Source: Sphagnum magellanicum
Lineage: Eukaryota > Streptophyta > Sphagnopsida > Sphagnales > Sphagnaceae
Direction: 5' to 3'
Length of the DNA: 64,000 bases
Assembly: GCA_021904315.1 (NCBI GenBank)
Contig: CM038920.1
Coordinates: 9,610,001 to 9,674,000, forward strand
Below, one piece after another: positions 49,646 through 60,379 of the stretch; position 1 is the first letter of the stretch; every line of letters starts with the position of its first letter. The position numbers and the translations under genes were made by a program. The notes beneath the pieces are model-generated. The model ran no database searches. It saw only the letters and a list, made by a program, of their open reading frames with translations, and was not told where the DNA came from.

Positions 49646-52600
49646 ATATCAATTACATGATGAAAGCTGAAAAATGTTTTGGGACCCAAAAAGAGATTAT
49701 ATGGAGTTTGGGGGACCAGAGTGAATCAGCACCCAACAGTGGATAAACCTCAGCTGGGTAAGAAGTACATGGTATATATTGACAAATAGGTAGGAAAATA
49801 GGTGATTACTAGGTAATTAAATATTTTAGTGATCACTTACCAATGATCACCAGTGATTTTAATTCTGTTTGGCAAACTTTTTTCATTTTGCAAGGAATAT
49901 TTTGAAAAAAAATTTCTGTTAATTATTTCCTCTCTTTTTATTGGAAAAAAAGTCAAGAAACAAAAAAAATTCCCAAAAATCACCACAATTGCCTACAATA
50001 TGAAAGGTTGCTTCAGATTTTATACTTTCATGTTTTGAATATCTCCAAATTTGGTTAAATATACTTATAGATTATTGTCACTTGAGCAACATCACAAAAT
50101 TGAAAGAAAACAAGGGGTGTGTCACACTATGGCCTTGCCATTAACATTAAAAAGCATCTTAAGCCAAAAGAAGAATTATGGAAACTCAAATATTTTACCA
50201 TGCAAAAATATAATCTTCAAACAATCCTCTAAAAGAATCCAAAATCCTTCAAAATATTATGACTCTGTAACTAATCTCAAGTTTCAACATGCGCCAAAAT
50301 ATCGTCTTTCAAAAATCCTCATATAAAAATAAACCTATTACCTAGGGGCCAGAATCCATTAAGCTACTATACTCTATAATGAATCTAAAACACAATATCC
50401 TTGCCTTGGTAGGCAAGGCCAACAAAGCACTGCTTACTATCCATCCTTCATGCTGCACTGGTGTGTGCAGGTTCAATCTGGTAGAGTTTGGGTGTTTATG
50501 ATCTCCCTAGCTACGGGAAAACTACTGAACCCATATGAGGCTGAACAGGGGGAAAAAAAGGCGCTCCAAGAAGAGCGTGAGCATGCAACTTGTTAGATTC
50601 GCACAAGTTGGAAAAGTGAAACGTGCATAGAATTCTCCGAGCTCTCTCATAACATTCCAAAGATCCCGTAAGAGCATAAAGAAAAAGAACTAATACCCAT
50701 GTTGTTGGGTTGGCACACCTTTCTTTTGATGAGATTTCACCCTAAAAAGCCCCAAATTTCTGCCAAAAACCACACAAAAAGAGTCCTGAAGAACTGTGAG
50801 CAGAAGTTTTGGGATCCTCTGGGGGGAGTATCTATGTGACCCAGCACTGACCAATGCGCCATCCATGAGAACTTGTTATTCCTCAGTTACGGATGAATCG
50901 CATTATTAACTTATTGTGCAAACCCTCTTATTTAATAACTTTCTATGTAAGTGGTTAAGTATAGGAAGTAGGTAGGGAATGTAATGGTTATTATTTAGGT
51001 AGGTAAGGCACTTGGTGACTACTAGGTTAGGTAGGTAGATGCTCGTTGATTGGTTAACTACCATGATTAACTATTTGACATGAGTGTGACAAAAGAAAAG
51101 TGTTTCCATCCTGCATTGTGTAATGAAATGGAATATGGTTAATAGTTAATACTGTCGCCACATTTTTTAATGTCCTTTCCTTTGGATCTAAAATCTGATG
51201 ATACCTTCACTTTTGAAGTTGGCAAAGAGCTAAAGAACAAGCAAAATACTATCCTTTAAAAAGTTTGGAAAGTGCTAGCTAGGTAGAAACAGACAATTGC
51301 AATTTAGCAATTCTTAGTGCAGAAATGTGGAACTACAGCTCACCACATCTGAACACAATCTCCAAAGGAGGAGCCCATTTTGTGGACCCCTCATGGATTT
51401 TAGTGAGTAATAAAAGGGGGTCTGCTTTCCCCCCTCCTTGTGAGCGGTTCACTGAACACAATCCCCAAACCTGACCTAACAGGTTAGTAGTCTCATTAAC
51501 ACCAATTTATAGAAAGGTTGAAATTTCTAATATATATATATTTCAAACAACAAGGTTTTGGGAAGGAAAATAAAGAATATTTTGAAAAATTCAAAACTCT
51601 TGGCTTTTATTTCTGACATCAAATCTTCAAAATTAAATAATTATTTGACAAACATGTGTTGAAGCTGCCTTGGTACTATGGTGTTAGTAGGATGCCTCAG
51701 GAATGGGCGCCTCTTCTTTTTCAATCCAGGACTCCACAATGCTGATCCAAATCCCACAATGTCATTCCCACAACTCCTGGGGGAGGGGCCGGGCAACTCT
51801 CTTCTTTAGGTCTGCACTTGAGTAGTCATAATAACAGGAAGCCACAGCAAATGGTGTTTAAAGAGAGAACTGGGGGATCATGTAGGAGGGTGGATATGAC
51901 CTTAAAATCATGCATTTAGGGTTAAACCCCATGTGTGAATTGTGTATGTGGGGCTCAAACCAGTGTTGTGTGGTTCTTTGATTTTGTTACTAACCTTTTG
52001 TTCCCTCCCAGTTGTTTTAAATAAAAAATTCTGAATCGAAGAATGCCCAGTTCCACTTTGTTGTGATTTTTTTTCCAAAGAAGTTCCAATGGTTTTCAGT
52101 AGAGAATTGACAGTTTCATAGAAGGTTATGCAATCAGTTCCTAGTTTTTCTAAGAACCATATGTCAATCTGGTTTTTTATGTGAAAATTTCAGCATGTCT
52201 AAAATAATATAATTTTTGTGGAACCTGCTAGTCAACTAGGGTATTGGAGGTTTTGGACTGGTTTTGGGTGTGATTATTGATTTGGATCCCAAGTGCAAGG
52301 TACCCAAACTGCAGGTTATGCACACTGGAAAAACCAGAATCGGGCCTAGAACCAATTAAGAGTGTGAAGAATCCATTGAAGAACATGACCAAAGGTTTTG
52401 GAATGTGAAGATTGAGAGTATGACTTGGCACCACATTGGGAGTTACATCCCATCCATGATGGATGAAGATCCTCATTCAATCCACTCCCTCAAGAGCCAT
52501 TGAGCCTAAACGGCTCCAATTAACAGAACATATGCTTTTTTTGCACATTGTTACCAATGGGGGGTAGTGGGTCAAAGAAAGAATCTCATCTACCATCTTC

Positions 52601-52733
52601 TATTCAAGTAACTTCCCAACATGGTTATCATTTCACCATGGCCAAGAGCACATGACCAAGGTTACATTAAATTAATTTACCTGGAACTTGAACAATAGTT
52701 CTCATCTAATTAAAAATGTATTAAAAATGAGAG
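49646..52733. other. No gene seen; one hAT-MITE-like end
   Basis: CAGTGTTGTGTGGTTCTTTG at 51961 looks like a hAT-MITE terminus without a paired end. TAGGTAGGTA words occur at 50.97-51.04 kb. Nothing coding is supportable. Confidence 0.45.
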
Positions 52734-53020
52734 GTTGTGTGCAGTGTTGTACTCAAATATATGGTGCAACCTAGGTATATAGTACTGGTATGAGCTCTGG
52801 TATTGAAGAACATACTAGTTGGGTATGACCTAAGGTGCCAATATCAGCCTGAACTCAATACCTGTTTGGGACCTAAGGTATTACCATGTGAACATATGAC
52901 TTATACCAGTGCCAATGCCAGGTGTACCTTATACCGGGCAAAACTCAGCCTCAGGGACCCGTAGTCGATGCAGCTTTTAGTCGATGTACTGACTATAGTT
53001 TCCAACTATCTACGTAGATA

Positions 53021-53137
53021 GTCGACTAGACTACTGAGCAATGTAGATAGTCGACTAGACTACCGAGCAACGGTCATAATAGACTAGACTATAGAGCAAC
53101 GATCATAATCGACTAGACTACCGAGCAACGGTCATAA
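53021..53137. repeat. Subterminal 29-bp tandem repeat of the hAT element
   Basis: Four units start at 53021, 53050, 53079 and 53108, each close to GTCGACTAGACTACCGAGCA followed by ACGGTCATAAT. The core TCGACTA also recurs outside the array (52966, 52980) and on the right side of the element (56870-56900 as TAGTCGACTAT). This is the arrangement expected for hAT transposase binding sites, though only binding data would show it. Confidence 0.85.
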
Positions 53138-54274
53138 TCAACTATTACTCAGTTGTAGTCGGGTCAATAAAAACTCAAAATAAACGTAACTTGCTACTCG
53201 TGAGCACAACACGCTAGTAACAACACATGAGCCGGATCAGCGTCTACATGATGAAGCACCCAGCTGTTGCTACTTGCAGCAGTAGGATCATCAGAGACCT
53301 TTTGCTGCAACAGCAGCTGCCCACGATACACACTAAGAACATCTTTCCATTAGGCTACTGTCAATTTCTATTTTTTGGCTATTCATTATACTAGCTGTGC
53401 TCACAGTCATCTCACAGCTTTACTGATCAATTATTGACCAAATTGCATGATGAGTTCTCATGCTAGAGTTGTGACTCGTGACTCGTGAGTCAAATTGTGA
53501 CGAGTTTACCATAAAGTGATATGCATCTATCCTTTTCTCATGTAAACATGAGTTCTTAGAGTTCTTAACAAGATTTACTACATATTTTCAACACAATGAC
53601 AGCTCTCCAAGAAGCAATTTAGCCCCATGTCCATTTTTATTTGTCATGTGAACATGATTCGAACTAGAGTTCTTAACATGATCAACTACATATTTTTTAA
53701 ACACTTGCAGCTCTGCAAGAAACAAGGCCCTATATCAGCGGCTTTCCATTAGGTTGTTTTTGAGATGTGTGCTGTGATCAAAGTAGCCTACTGGAAAGAG
53801 ACCCTAAGAATTATTAACAATCAAGGAGCTTGTAGGCTCAAAACAACTCCTGAGCTGGTCCTTATAGCCGTTGCAATAAACTTCTTTTGGGTTTTTTTGT
53901 TGGTTTGTTTTTTACAATGCAGGTAGGTAGGTACAGGCAGCATGATGAAGATTAAAAAAAAATTTTCCTCCTCTATCTTTTGCAGGTCTTGTGGGTCTTC
54001 CAAGAGTGAGGACGAGTGTGAACAACAAAATTAGCAGCGGACCATCATTGCTGTTGAATCGTAGTACTAGAGCTTCACCTGACCGAGTGGCGAGTGGCAG
54101 ACTTGGATCACCGGATACACGCACCAAAGATGTGTGGGACCACTATAGACTGTTACGACTCATGAGCACAACACATTACAGACTGATGTCTACTACACTA
54201 CACAATTGTTGTCACTAATTTATCATGGATGATGGAGTCCCCTACCCCATCGGTCAGCATCTCAGCTTCGACTG

Positions 54275-56830
54275 ATGATGGAGTCTGGAGAGGTCGATGA
54301 GGCGCCTCATGAACTGCTTGACTCGCGGCTTGTGCCGATCAACGCTAACAAAACATTGCCGGTGTGGCAGTACTTCACCATGGTCAAGGATGGGCCGATC
54401 ACGCACAACAAGATCTAGTATGTTTATTGTTGCTTGTTGTGCCTGAAGAAGTGCCCACACAAGTTCCTGGACAGCTTGGTTGCCATCTACAATGACACAA
54501 CTGGCAATGCTCACAAACACATTGCTTCTAGGCACCCGAGCTTGCATCTGGCCCGCAAACACCAGTCGCTTGAACCCAAACAACTAATATCGATTTCAAC
54601 TTCTACATCCGTGAGCACCAACAACATTCGCGCCTTCATCAAGAATGGCAATGATGCTGTCATCGAGCGTGTTCATGCACTTGTTGCACGGCTGGTCGTC
54701 AACCGCAAGGCATCGCTATCGCTTGCCACCGATGTCAACCTGAATGAGGTCATCCAGGCAGCGTCGTACCTAAAGCTAGGGTCATACGTTCCGATGACAC
54801 CCGGTAAGATCAATCGTGCGCTCATCTCCATGTTTTCCAAGTTCACTGTGTGTGTTAAGGCGCTTATTGTCAAGGCGCGCGCAATGTACATGCCAGTCGG
54901 CTATGATGAGCTTGTCGACGAGTATGCTGGTTCCAACTGTGGCTGGCTTGTGGTCTGCCATGATGGATGGGACTCCATGATCAAGCAGTTTTTCGACATC
55001 TCAGTGTACTGGATCGACCTGCAGTCATGGATCCGGTACAAACTGGCGCTTGGCCTGGCTGTGCCAGATGGGCATAATGCCCAAGCATGCAACGATGCAG
55101 CCATGGCTATCCTGAAGCGCTATGGCATCCGTCGTAGCGACATCGTCTTATTGATCAACGACACAACGAACACGTCCCTCGCAACCAGTCGACTAATCGT
55201 CGGCACAAATGGCACTTGCAACATGCATTTGGCAAAGTTGGCTTGCGACCATGCGACTGGGAAGCGAAAAAGGACAGTTAACAAGGAGATTGTTGACTCA
55301 TTCGAAGAATGCGAGGACCTACGCCTGGCCGTGCGTCAAATGATCGAGTACGTTTGGAACAAGAAGGCCAAGTTGCACAAAATCAACTACGAGAAACGCA
55401 ATGAACAGATCGGCTATAATGTGATTAAGGTTGGCATTGACAATGACACGTGCATTTCAAGCTACGTGCGCATGTACCAACAAGCGTTACAGTGCAAGTG
55501 GACATTGCACCAGTATTTTGCTCACGAGAAGTCGTTGGTGTGCAACACCTACGAGCTATCAAACGAACGTTGGCAGTCCGTGGCTGAGGTCGAGGCCATC
55601 ATACGATCAGTTTGCGCCCTATCATTCACGACACAAATCGACTCGCGACTGGTTGCTAGCGCTAGCTGGCCCAATATTGTTAAGACCAAGATTGTCGCTA
55701 GGCAAATGACTTACTCGGTCGTCAACATCGTGCCGTCATCCCGTTCTGGTGAGCGATTAGACGAGGAAGACGGCTACGGTGGTGATGGCCGATGGGATGG
55801 CAAAACACGATGGGACCACTTGCCCAAGGTCAAGGTCAGAGCTGAACAATTGGGTGTGATCGGCAGCAAGCTGCGGGATCGCATCCAGAAAGAGTTGGAC
55901 TCATATTTCCCATTCCCTAGCGATCAACAACTGGTGGCCATGATATGCGACCCGGTCATGCTAACACTGGCCTTGCCATGGCTATGTGCAACCGGGTACA
56001 AGGACAATGTTGACAATGCCAAGGAGCTCTTCAAGTCTGCTCTTGTTGACGAGGCCACACGCTCATTCCGACCACCCGAGCCCGACGTGATGTGTAATGT
56101 GCCGCTCGACGATGATGACATTGATGTACAAGTTTGCAATGATGACGATGTGTTTGGCATGGTCAATGTTGGTTCACCTAGCCAGGACATTGAAAGTAGA
56201 GCAAGTGCTGCTCTCAACACAGTGACTCTAAGTGATTTGGCAAACAAAGCCTTCAAGGAGTGGATCTTGCTAAAGGTGGACTGGTTGGCATGGCTTTTGA
56301 ACGAACAAAAGTTGGACGAGATCGACAAGAGCAAGGTCCGCTCAGGCAATTGGATCTACGTCAGCAAGGTCATCGATGTGTCACAGTGGTGGCACAAGAA
56401 CGGTGTGCATCACCGCCTCGCAGAGCGCATCGCAGCGCGACACCTTGGCGCACCTGATTCCAACGGCTTGCAGGAACGCGTGTTTTCGGTCTGTAAGCAC
56501 ATTGACAATGCGCTTCGGCAAAACCTGGGCAATGCCAAGTTTGAGATGTTGTTGATCTTGGCATTCAACAAGGCATTTATCAAAGACATGGAAAGCAAAG
56601 ACCTATTCACGATCGACAACTTGATTGCGTCATTGAAGTCAGCAACGGATGCAACTGAGGCGACTGCAAACATCATCAAATACTTTGATCTTGATGGTGA
56701 TGTCAAAGATGATGAAACAAACGAAGGCATGGATATAGTAACGATGTTGAAATCAGTAGCTTGTGACATCCAACAACAACACGATGCAAATGGGTCTGCC
56801 ATCGCTCAGAAGAGGGCTCGCAATGAGTAA
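54275..56830 (+). CDS. hAT transposase, interrupted by one stop in the BED finger
   Basis: From ATG 54275 the frame runs 852 codons to TAA with one in-frame TAG at 54416-54418; after it the frame is open for over 800 codons. The N-terminal BED finger reads LPVWQYFTMVKDG, then (after the stop) CCLLCLKKC and TTGNAHKHIASRHP, giving the W, the C-x2-C and the H pair. The RNase-H-like core shows CHDGWDS (first catalytic Asp) and LLINDTTNT followed by TCNMHLAKLAC, the usual second Asp and C-x2-H. The C-terminal dimerisation region reads VHHRLAERIAARHLGAPDSN then LQERVFSVCKHIDNAL, typical of hAT. It would act in the nucleus to cut and paste this element. The stop lies between the finger's Trp and Cys residues, so full activity is unlikely unless read through. 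Downstream ATGs would lack the finger. The acidic stretch PLDDDDIDVQVCNDDDV lies between core and dimer region. Confidence 0.93.
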
Positions 56831-57715
56831 ACGACAACAATCTATGGTTGACTAATTCAAGGCCAGAGTAGTCGACTATGTAGTCAACTATAGTCGACTA
56901 TCTATCTATGGGCTAGAGGATAGATAGTTACAACTATGACTATATGTAAATAAAGACCGACTACGAGTCCCTACTCAGCCTTGAACCTAATACCAATAAA
57001 GTTCTTCAAAATACCCAGTACCAGGTTTATACCTGCCCTGGTATCAAGGTTTGAACATACCAAACTGGTCCTAGTACACAACTCTAGTTGTGTCCAAAAC
57101 CTAGAACTAGTCACATGGGTCCAAATTCAACTAGTTGTTTTTTGAAAAATTGGAAATTTTGATGCTGAGATTGATGTCCAAAGTGGTTGGCTAAGGTTGG
57201 TTGAAACCACCCCATTGAGTGATTATCAAGGGGCGACCTAAAAGTTCACTCCAAGCATAGTTTTGGTGTAATGGATTTTGTTAAAATGCAATGGTTGCTA
57301 ACCTTGTGACTCGCTTCAATGTGATGCCTCATACTAAGCCTAGCATTTTTTGAACTTTTTAATCTTACATATCACATTCTAGTAGCATATTGTGTTAAGG
57401 ACAATATTTTCTGGAACCTAGATATTGTAAATTTGTTTTAAAGTTATCTTTGAATGGAAATGTACTAGACTTTGCTACCATGAACAGTTCAAAGATGCAA
57501 AAGGAGATTGGATTTTGTATGCTCTTGTTATGCTCAACCAGAGTGAACCAACACATCATGGATGGTATGTCAATAAGAAACACCTTTCCATTGGGTGGCA
57601 ATTCAGGAGCTAACACAATTGTGAATTTTTAAACGACAACCCACTAAATCGTACCAATAGTGTAACCATTTGTATGCATCTACTTATCTAGTAGTGTGTG
57701 CAAATGTGCAAACAC

Positions 57716-57835
57716 AACCCACACCCATATGAGGTGTGATTATTAAAGAAACATGAACCCACACCCTTGTGAGGTGTGATTATTAAAGGACCATGAATTC
57801 ACACCCTTCTGTGGTGTGGTTCCTAAGAAAACATG
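57716..57835. repeat. 40-bp tandem repeat, three copies, each with inverted arms
   Basis: Units start at 57716, 57756 and 57796. Each has CACACCC followed by GAGGTGTG (third unit GTGGTGTG), a short potential hairpin, then a tail close to ATTATTAAAGnAnCATG. The third copy is the most diverged. Confidence 0.8.
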
Positions 57836-58910
57836 GGAGGCTTTGTTCATTATTTTATTTTTTTTGCAATCGTTTCTTTAAAAATTAATTAAATTCTAAC
57901 TAATTTTGTTAAATAAATTACAAGTACAAGTCAAAATAAATTCAAGTTAATTTTTCAAATCATCATAATATTTTTTATATTATAAATTTATGCATTTTTA
58001 TGTATGCATTTTTTAATTGATTCAAAATTATAATATTAAAGTTGTGACTATATTTCTGAAAAAAATGATATTAAAGGACCAAAATTGACGATAAATAATA
58101 ATGCATTGAAAATATAAAATGTGAGCTTCAAATTGTTTTTAGAACTTGTATTAACTGGTGTTACAAAAAGACTATTAAGATTGGTTACAGTGCTAAGAAA
58201 GTCTTTTTAGACATGCAATTTTTTTTTTAAACATTTTAAATTTTACAACAAGTTTTATCAATAAATATTCAACAATAATACATAAAAAATTTCTATTTCA
58301 CAATAAATTTTCACATGATTTGTTTTCATTTACATAATTTTAAAAACTAGTTAGCATGACAGTGGGTCATATTTTTGTGACCATGCCCTAGTCATTTAGT
58401 AACTTACCAACTTGCCTACTTATGCAACAAACCTTTATAGGATAGGTCACCAAGGTAAACTTGATGTCAACTTAACTAAAGTTCATACAACTAAATTATG
58501 TGGGATTTCTATAGTTGGTGCAATGGTGACTTGGTGCCTTACAATGTGAGTAGTTGGTTAGGGGTAAGTATTTAAGAGACTATAAAATAGTTACTAAAAA
58601 TTAAACATGTTATACCTAACCCTTTTTTTGTGCAAATTTTCACATTATTTGCAAATTTTTGGGTAAAAAATGCAAAAATTACAATAAAAAAAAAATCATC
58701 AAATTTTTATGTGTGTGTGAAATTGATAACAAAGAATACATATGGACATTTAAATTTTGTTAATAACCAAATTTGGCTAAATTGGGTTATGCTTTGCCAC
58801 CTTGACCACATTACAAAATTGACCAAAAAAAAACCATTGGTTATATCATGTGCCCGCACATAACCTATGGGTATTAAAATATCCTTTCCTAAAGTAGGAA
58901 AACATACAAT

Positions 58911-59029
58911 AAGGATGTAAAGGATTATACTAATAATATCATAATGGTATTCTCACAGGCAAACATACCAAGGATGTAAAGGATTATACTAATAATATCA
59001 TAATGGTATTCTCAGAGGTAAGCATACCA
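58911..59029. repeat. 59-bp direct duplication
   Basis: The stretch beginning AAGGATGTAAAGGATTATAC at 58911 is repeated from 58970 with almost no change over its length (AATAATATCATAATGGTATT shared). It is a recent tandem duplication in non-coding DNA. Confidence 0.9.
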
Positions 59030-59408
59030 AGGGGCCATGTGCTTACACAAAACATTCCTCCCTCTTGGTGTAAGTCTATCAAACCCTTGCTCCAACTGTT
59101 ACATCTTATTAAGGTGCATCCAACCTTGTTATGTGTTGTGAGTTATAGAAGGAAGTGCAATCCAATGGAAAAGGTTGCAAAAAATGTTTTGTTCATTTGT
59201 TTCAAATGTAGCTCCAATAATCATGTCACTTCAATCATGTTCATGATGTGACCTTGCGCATCATTTTGTAGCGTGTTTTGGATGACAATCCATGTAGAAT
59301 TCATTCAAGTTGAACATCCATTTCTTGGTAATGAACTTATACTGATTTTCAGCCATCCACATTTATGTACACCTTTTGTATCTTTGGAAGTGGTCTTGCA
59401 AGACCCTT

Positions 59409-59855
59409 ATAGTTTTCTCACGGCACATGCATCCAACAAGTTGAAACACTCAATTGATGGAGTCTCTTCAAGACCATTATCTTAGTAACTACCTATGTAA
59501 GTGGGTAAGTAGCATAGATCAGTAGATAGGGCACTTGTTGGCTACAAAGGTAAGTCCATAGTACATACATGTGGATGGTTAGTATAAACCAAAGTGGTAA
59601 CTATGGGACAAGAATAGAATGGAAAAACATTTCTTGTCCATAGGCCATCAATATAAAGACCTCTAAAACTTTTTCCTAATGTATTTGAAAGTAGACTTAC
59701 ACAACATAAAAGCCAGCAGGGCATTTCGGACAACCAAATGCTCACAAGTGTAGACATTCCATTTTCCAAAATGCTCCACATTGTTTTCTTTCCATATACA
59801 TAGTGGGTACCCTCCAGATACATGCTTCATACCACAAGAAAAAAATTGAAACAAG
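59409..59855. repeat. Dispersed repeat, copy B (uninterrupted)
   Basis: This matches copy A at 40226-41500 but without the hAT-type MITE, so it shows the original joint CTTAGTAACTACCTATG. The minus strand has an open frame with GGYPLCIWKENNVEHFGKWN and NALLAFMLCKSTFKYIRKKF, very similar to copy A. The nature of the parent element is unknown; the conserved reading suggests a coding ancestor. Confidence 0.75.
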
Positions 59856-60379
59856 CACCAAAGCAGATACATGGTGGCATACAAATGCCCTTCCATTTTC
59901 AACATGAAGGTCCACTACTAAGGATCTTCTTGATTTTCTTACTGTTTTGGAGGTGTTTGTTCATGTACATGGGGTCTTGGACCTTTACTTTAGCTCATGT
60001 CTAATGAATTAATGACACAACATACAAGTCCAAAATCCCATACACATGCTCCCTAATGTGTGTAAGGTTGTGATACCCAATGGGTACCAATTGGGCACCT
60101 GTTGTGTATGTTGTGCGAATACATATCGTCATACAACATACATCGTTGACATACCATACTCACATACACACACAAACACATAACATGGACGAGAGCATAC
60201 ACAAATACATGTGTACAACAACTCACCCCCCTAGCTGGTGGTTAGGTCCTTCTAACTTCTAGGTAGCCCTATACATCTTCTACATGCTATACACCTTTGT
60301 GGGTGCACGAATCAAAAGGCCAGGTGCTATGTTGCCCCATCGTTAGTCACCCATTTATAATCCATACCATGTGAAGATC

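Larger units (their letters stand above)
52952..56973 (+). mobile_element. hAT transposon, nearly complete, 4,022 bp
   Basis: The element starts CAGGGACCCGTAGTCGATG; the complement of its end is TAGGGACTCGTAGTCGGTC, about 15 of 19 bases equal. Perfect copies of CTCAGCCT flank it (52944-52951 and 56974-56981), the 8-bp target duplication of hAT elements. Both subterminal regions are full of TAGTCGACTA-type palindromic words, likely transposase-binding sites. It encodes one large transposase (54275-56830). The region 53150-54270 between the left repeats and the gene has no clear coding content and may hold promoter and leader; an acceptor-like TTTTGCAG occurs at about 53978-53985. Its GC content is well above that of the flanks. 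Confidence 0.95.
52742..57086. mobile_element. Older hAT-type MITE, split by the hAT transposon
   Basis: The left end is CAGTGTTGTACTC and the complement of the right end is TAGAGTTGTGTACT, imperfect inverted repeats of the local CAGTGTTG family. The flanks are GTTGTGTG (52734-52741) and GTTGTGTC (57087-57094), 7 of 8 bases equal. Without the inserted transposon (52952-56973) and one copy of its duplication the element is about 315 bp. Its interior is full of GGTATnA and ACCTGG-like words on both sides of the insertion (for example CCTTATACCGGG on the left, AATACCAATAAAG on the right). Confidence 0.72.
57095..59408. other. No gene seen; AT-rich with two small tandem repeats
   Basis: Non-coding. 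The stretch 57.85-58.35 kb is very AT-rich. Two small repeats are listed separately. Confidence 0.45.

Noticed and set aside
50440-50560. SINE with a Pol III B box near GGTTCAATCTGG
   Set aside because: No convincing A box, no tail and no target duplication.
53630-53690. tRNA-like B box (GATTCGAACTAGA)
   Set aside because: No A box at the right distance and no cloverleaf could be drawn.
40226-59855. The two dispersed repeats as the paired LTRs of one large element
   Set aside because: They are about 19 kb apart, differ by about 15 percent, lack TG/CA borders and enclose unrelated elements, including a LINE and a separate hAT.
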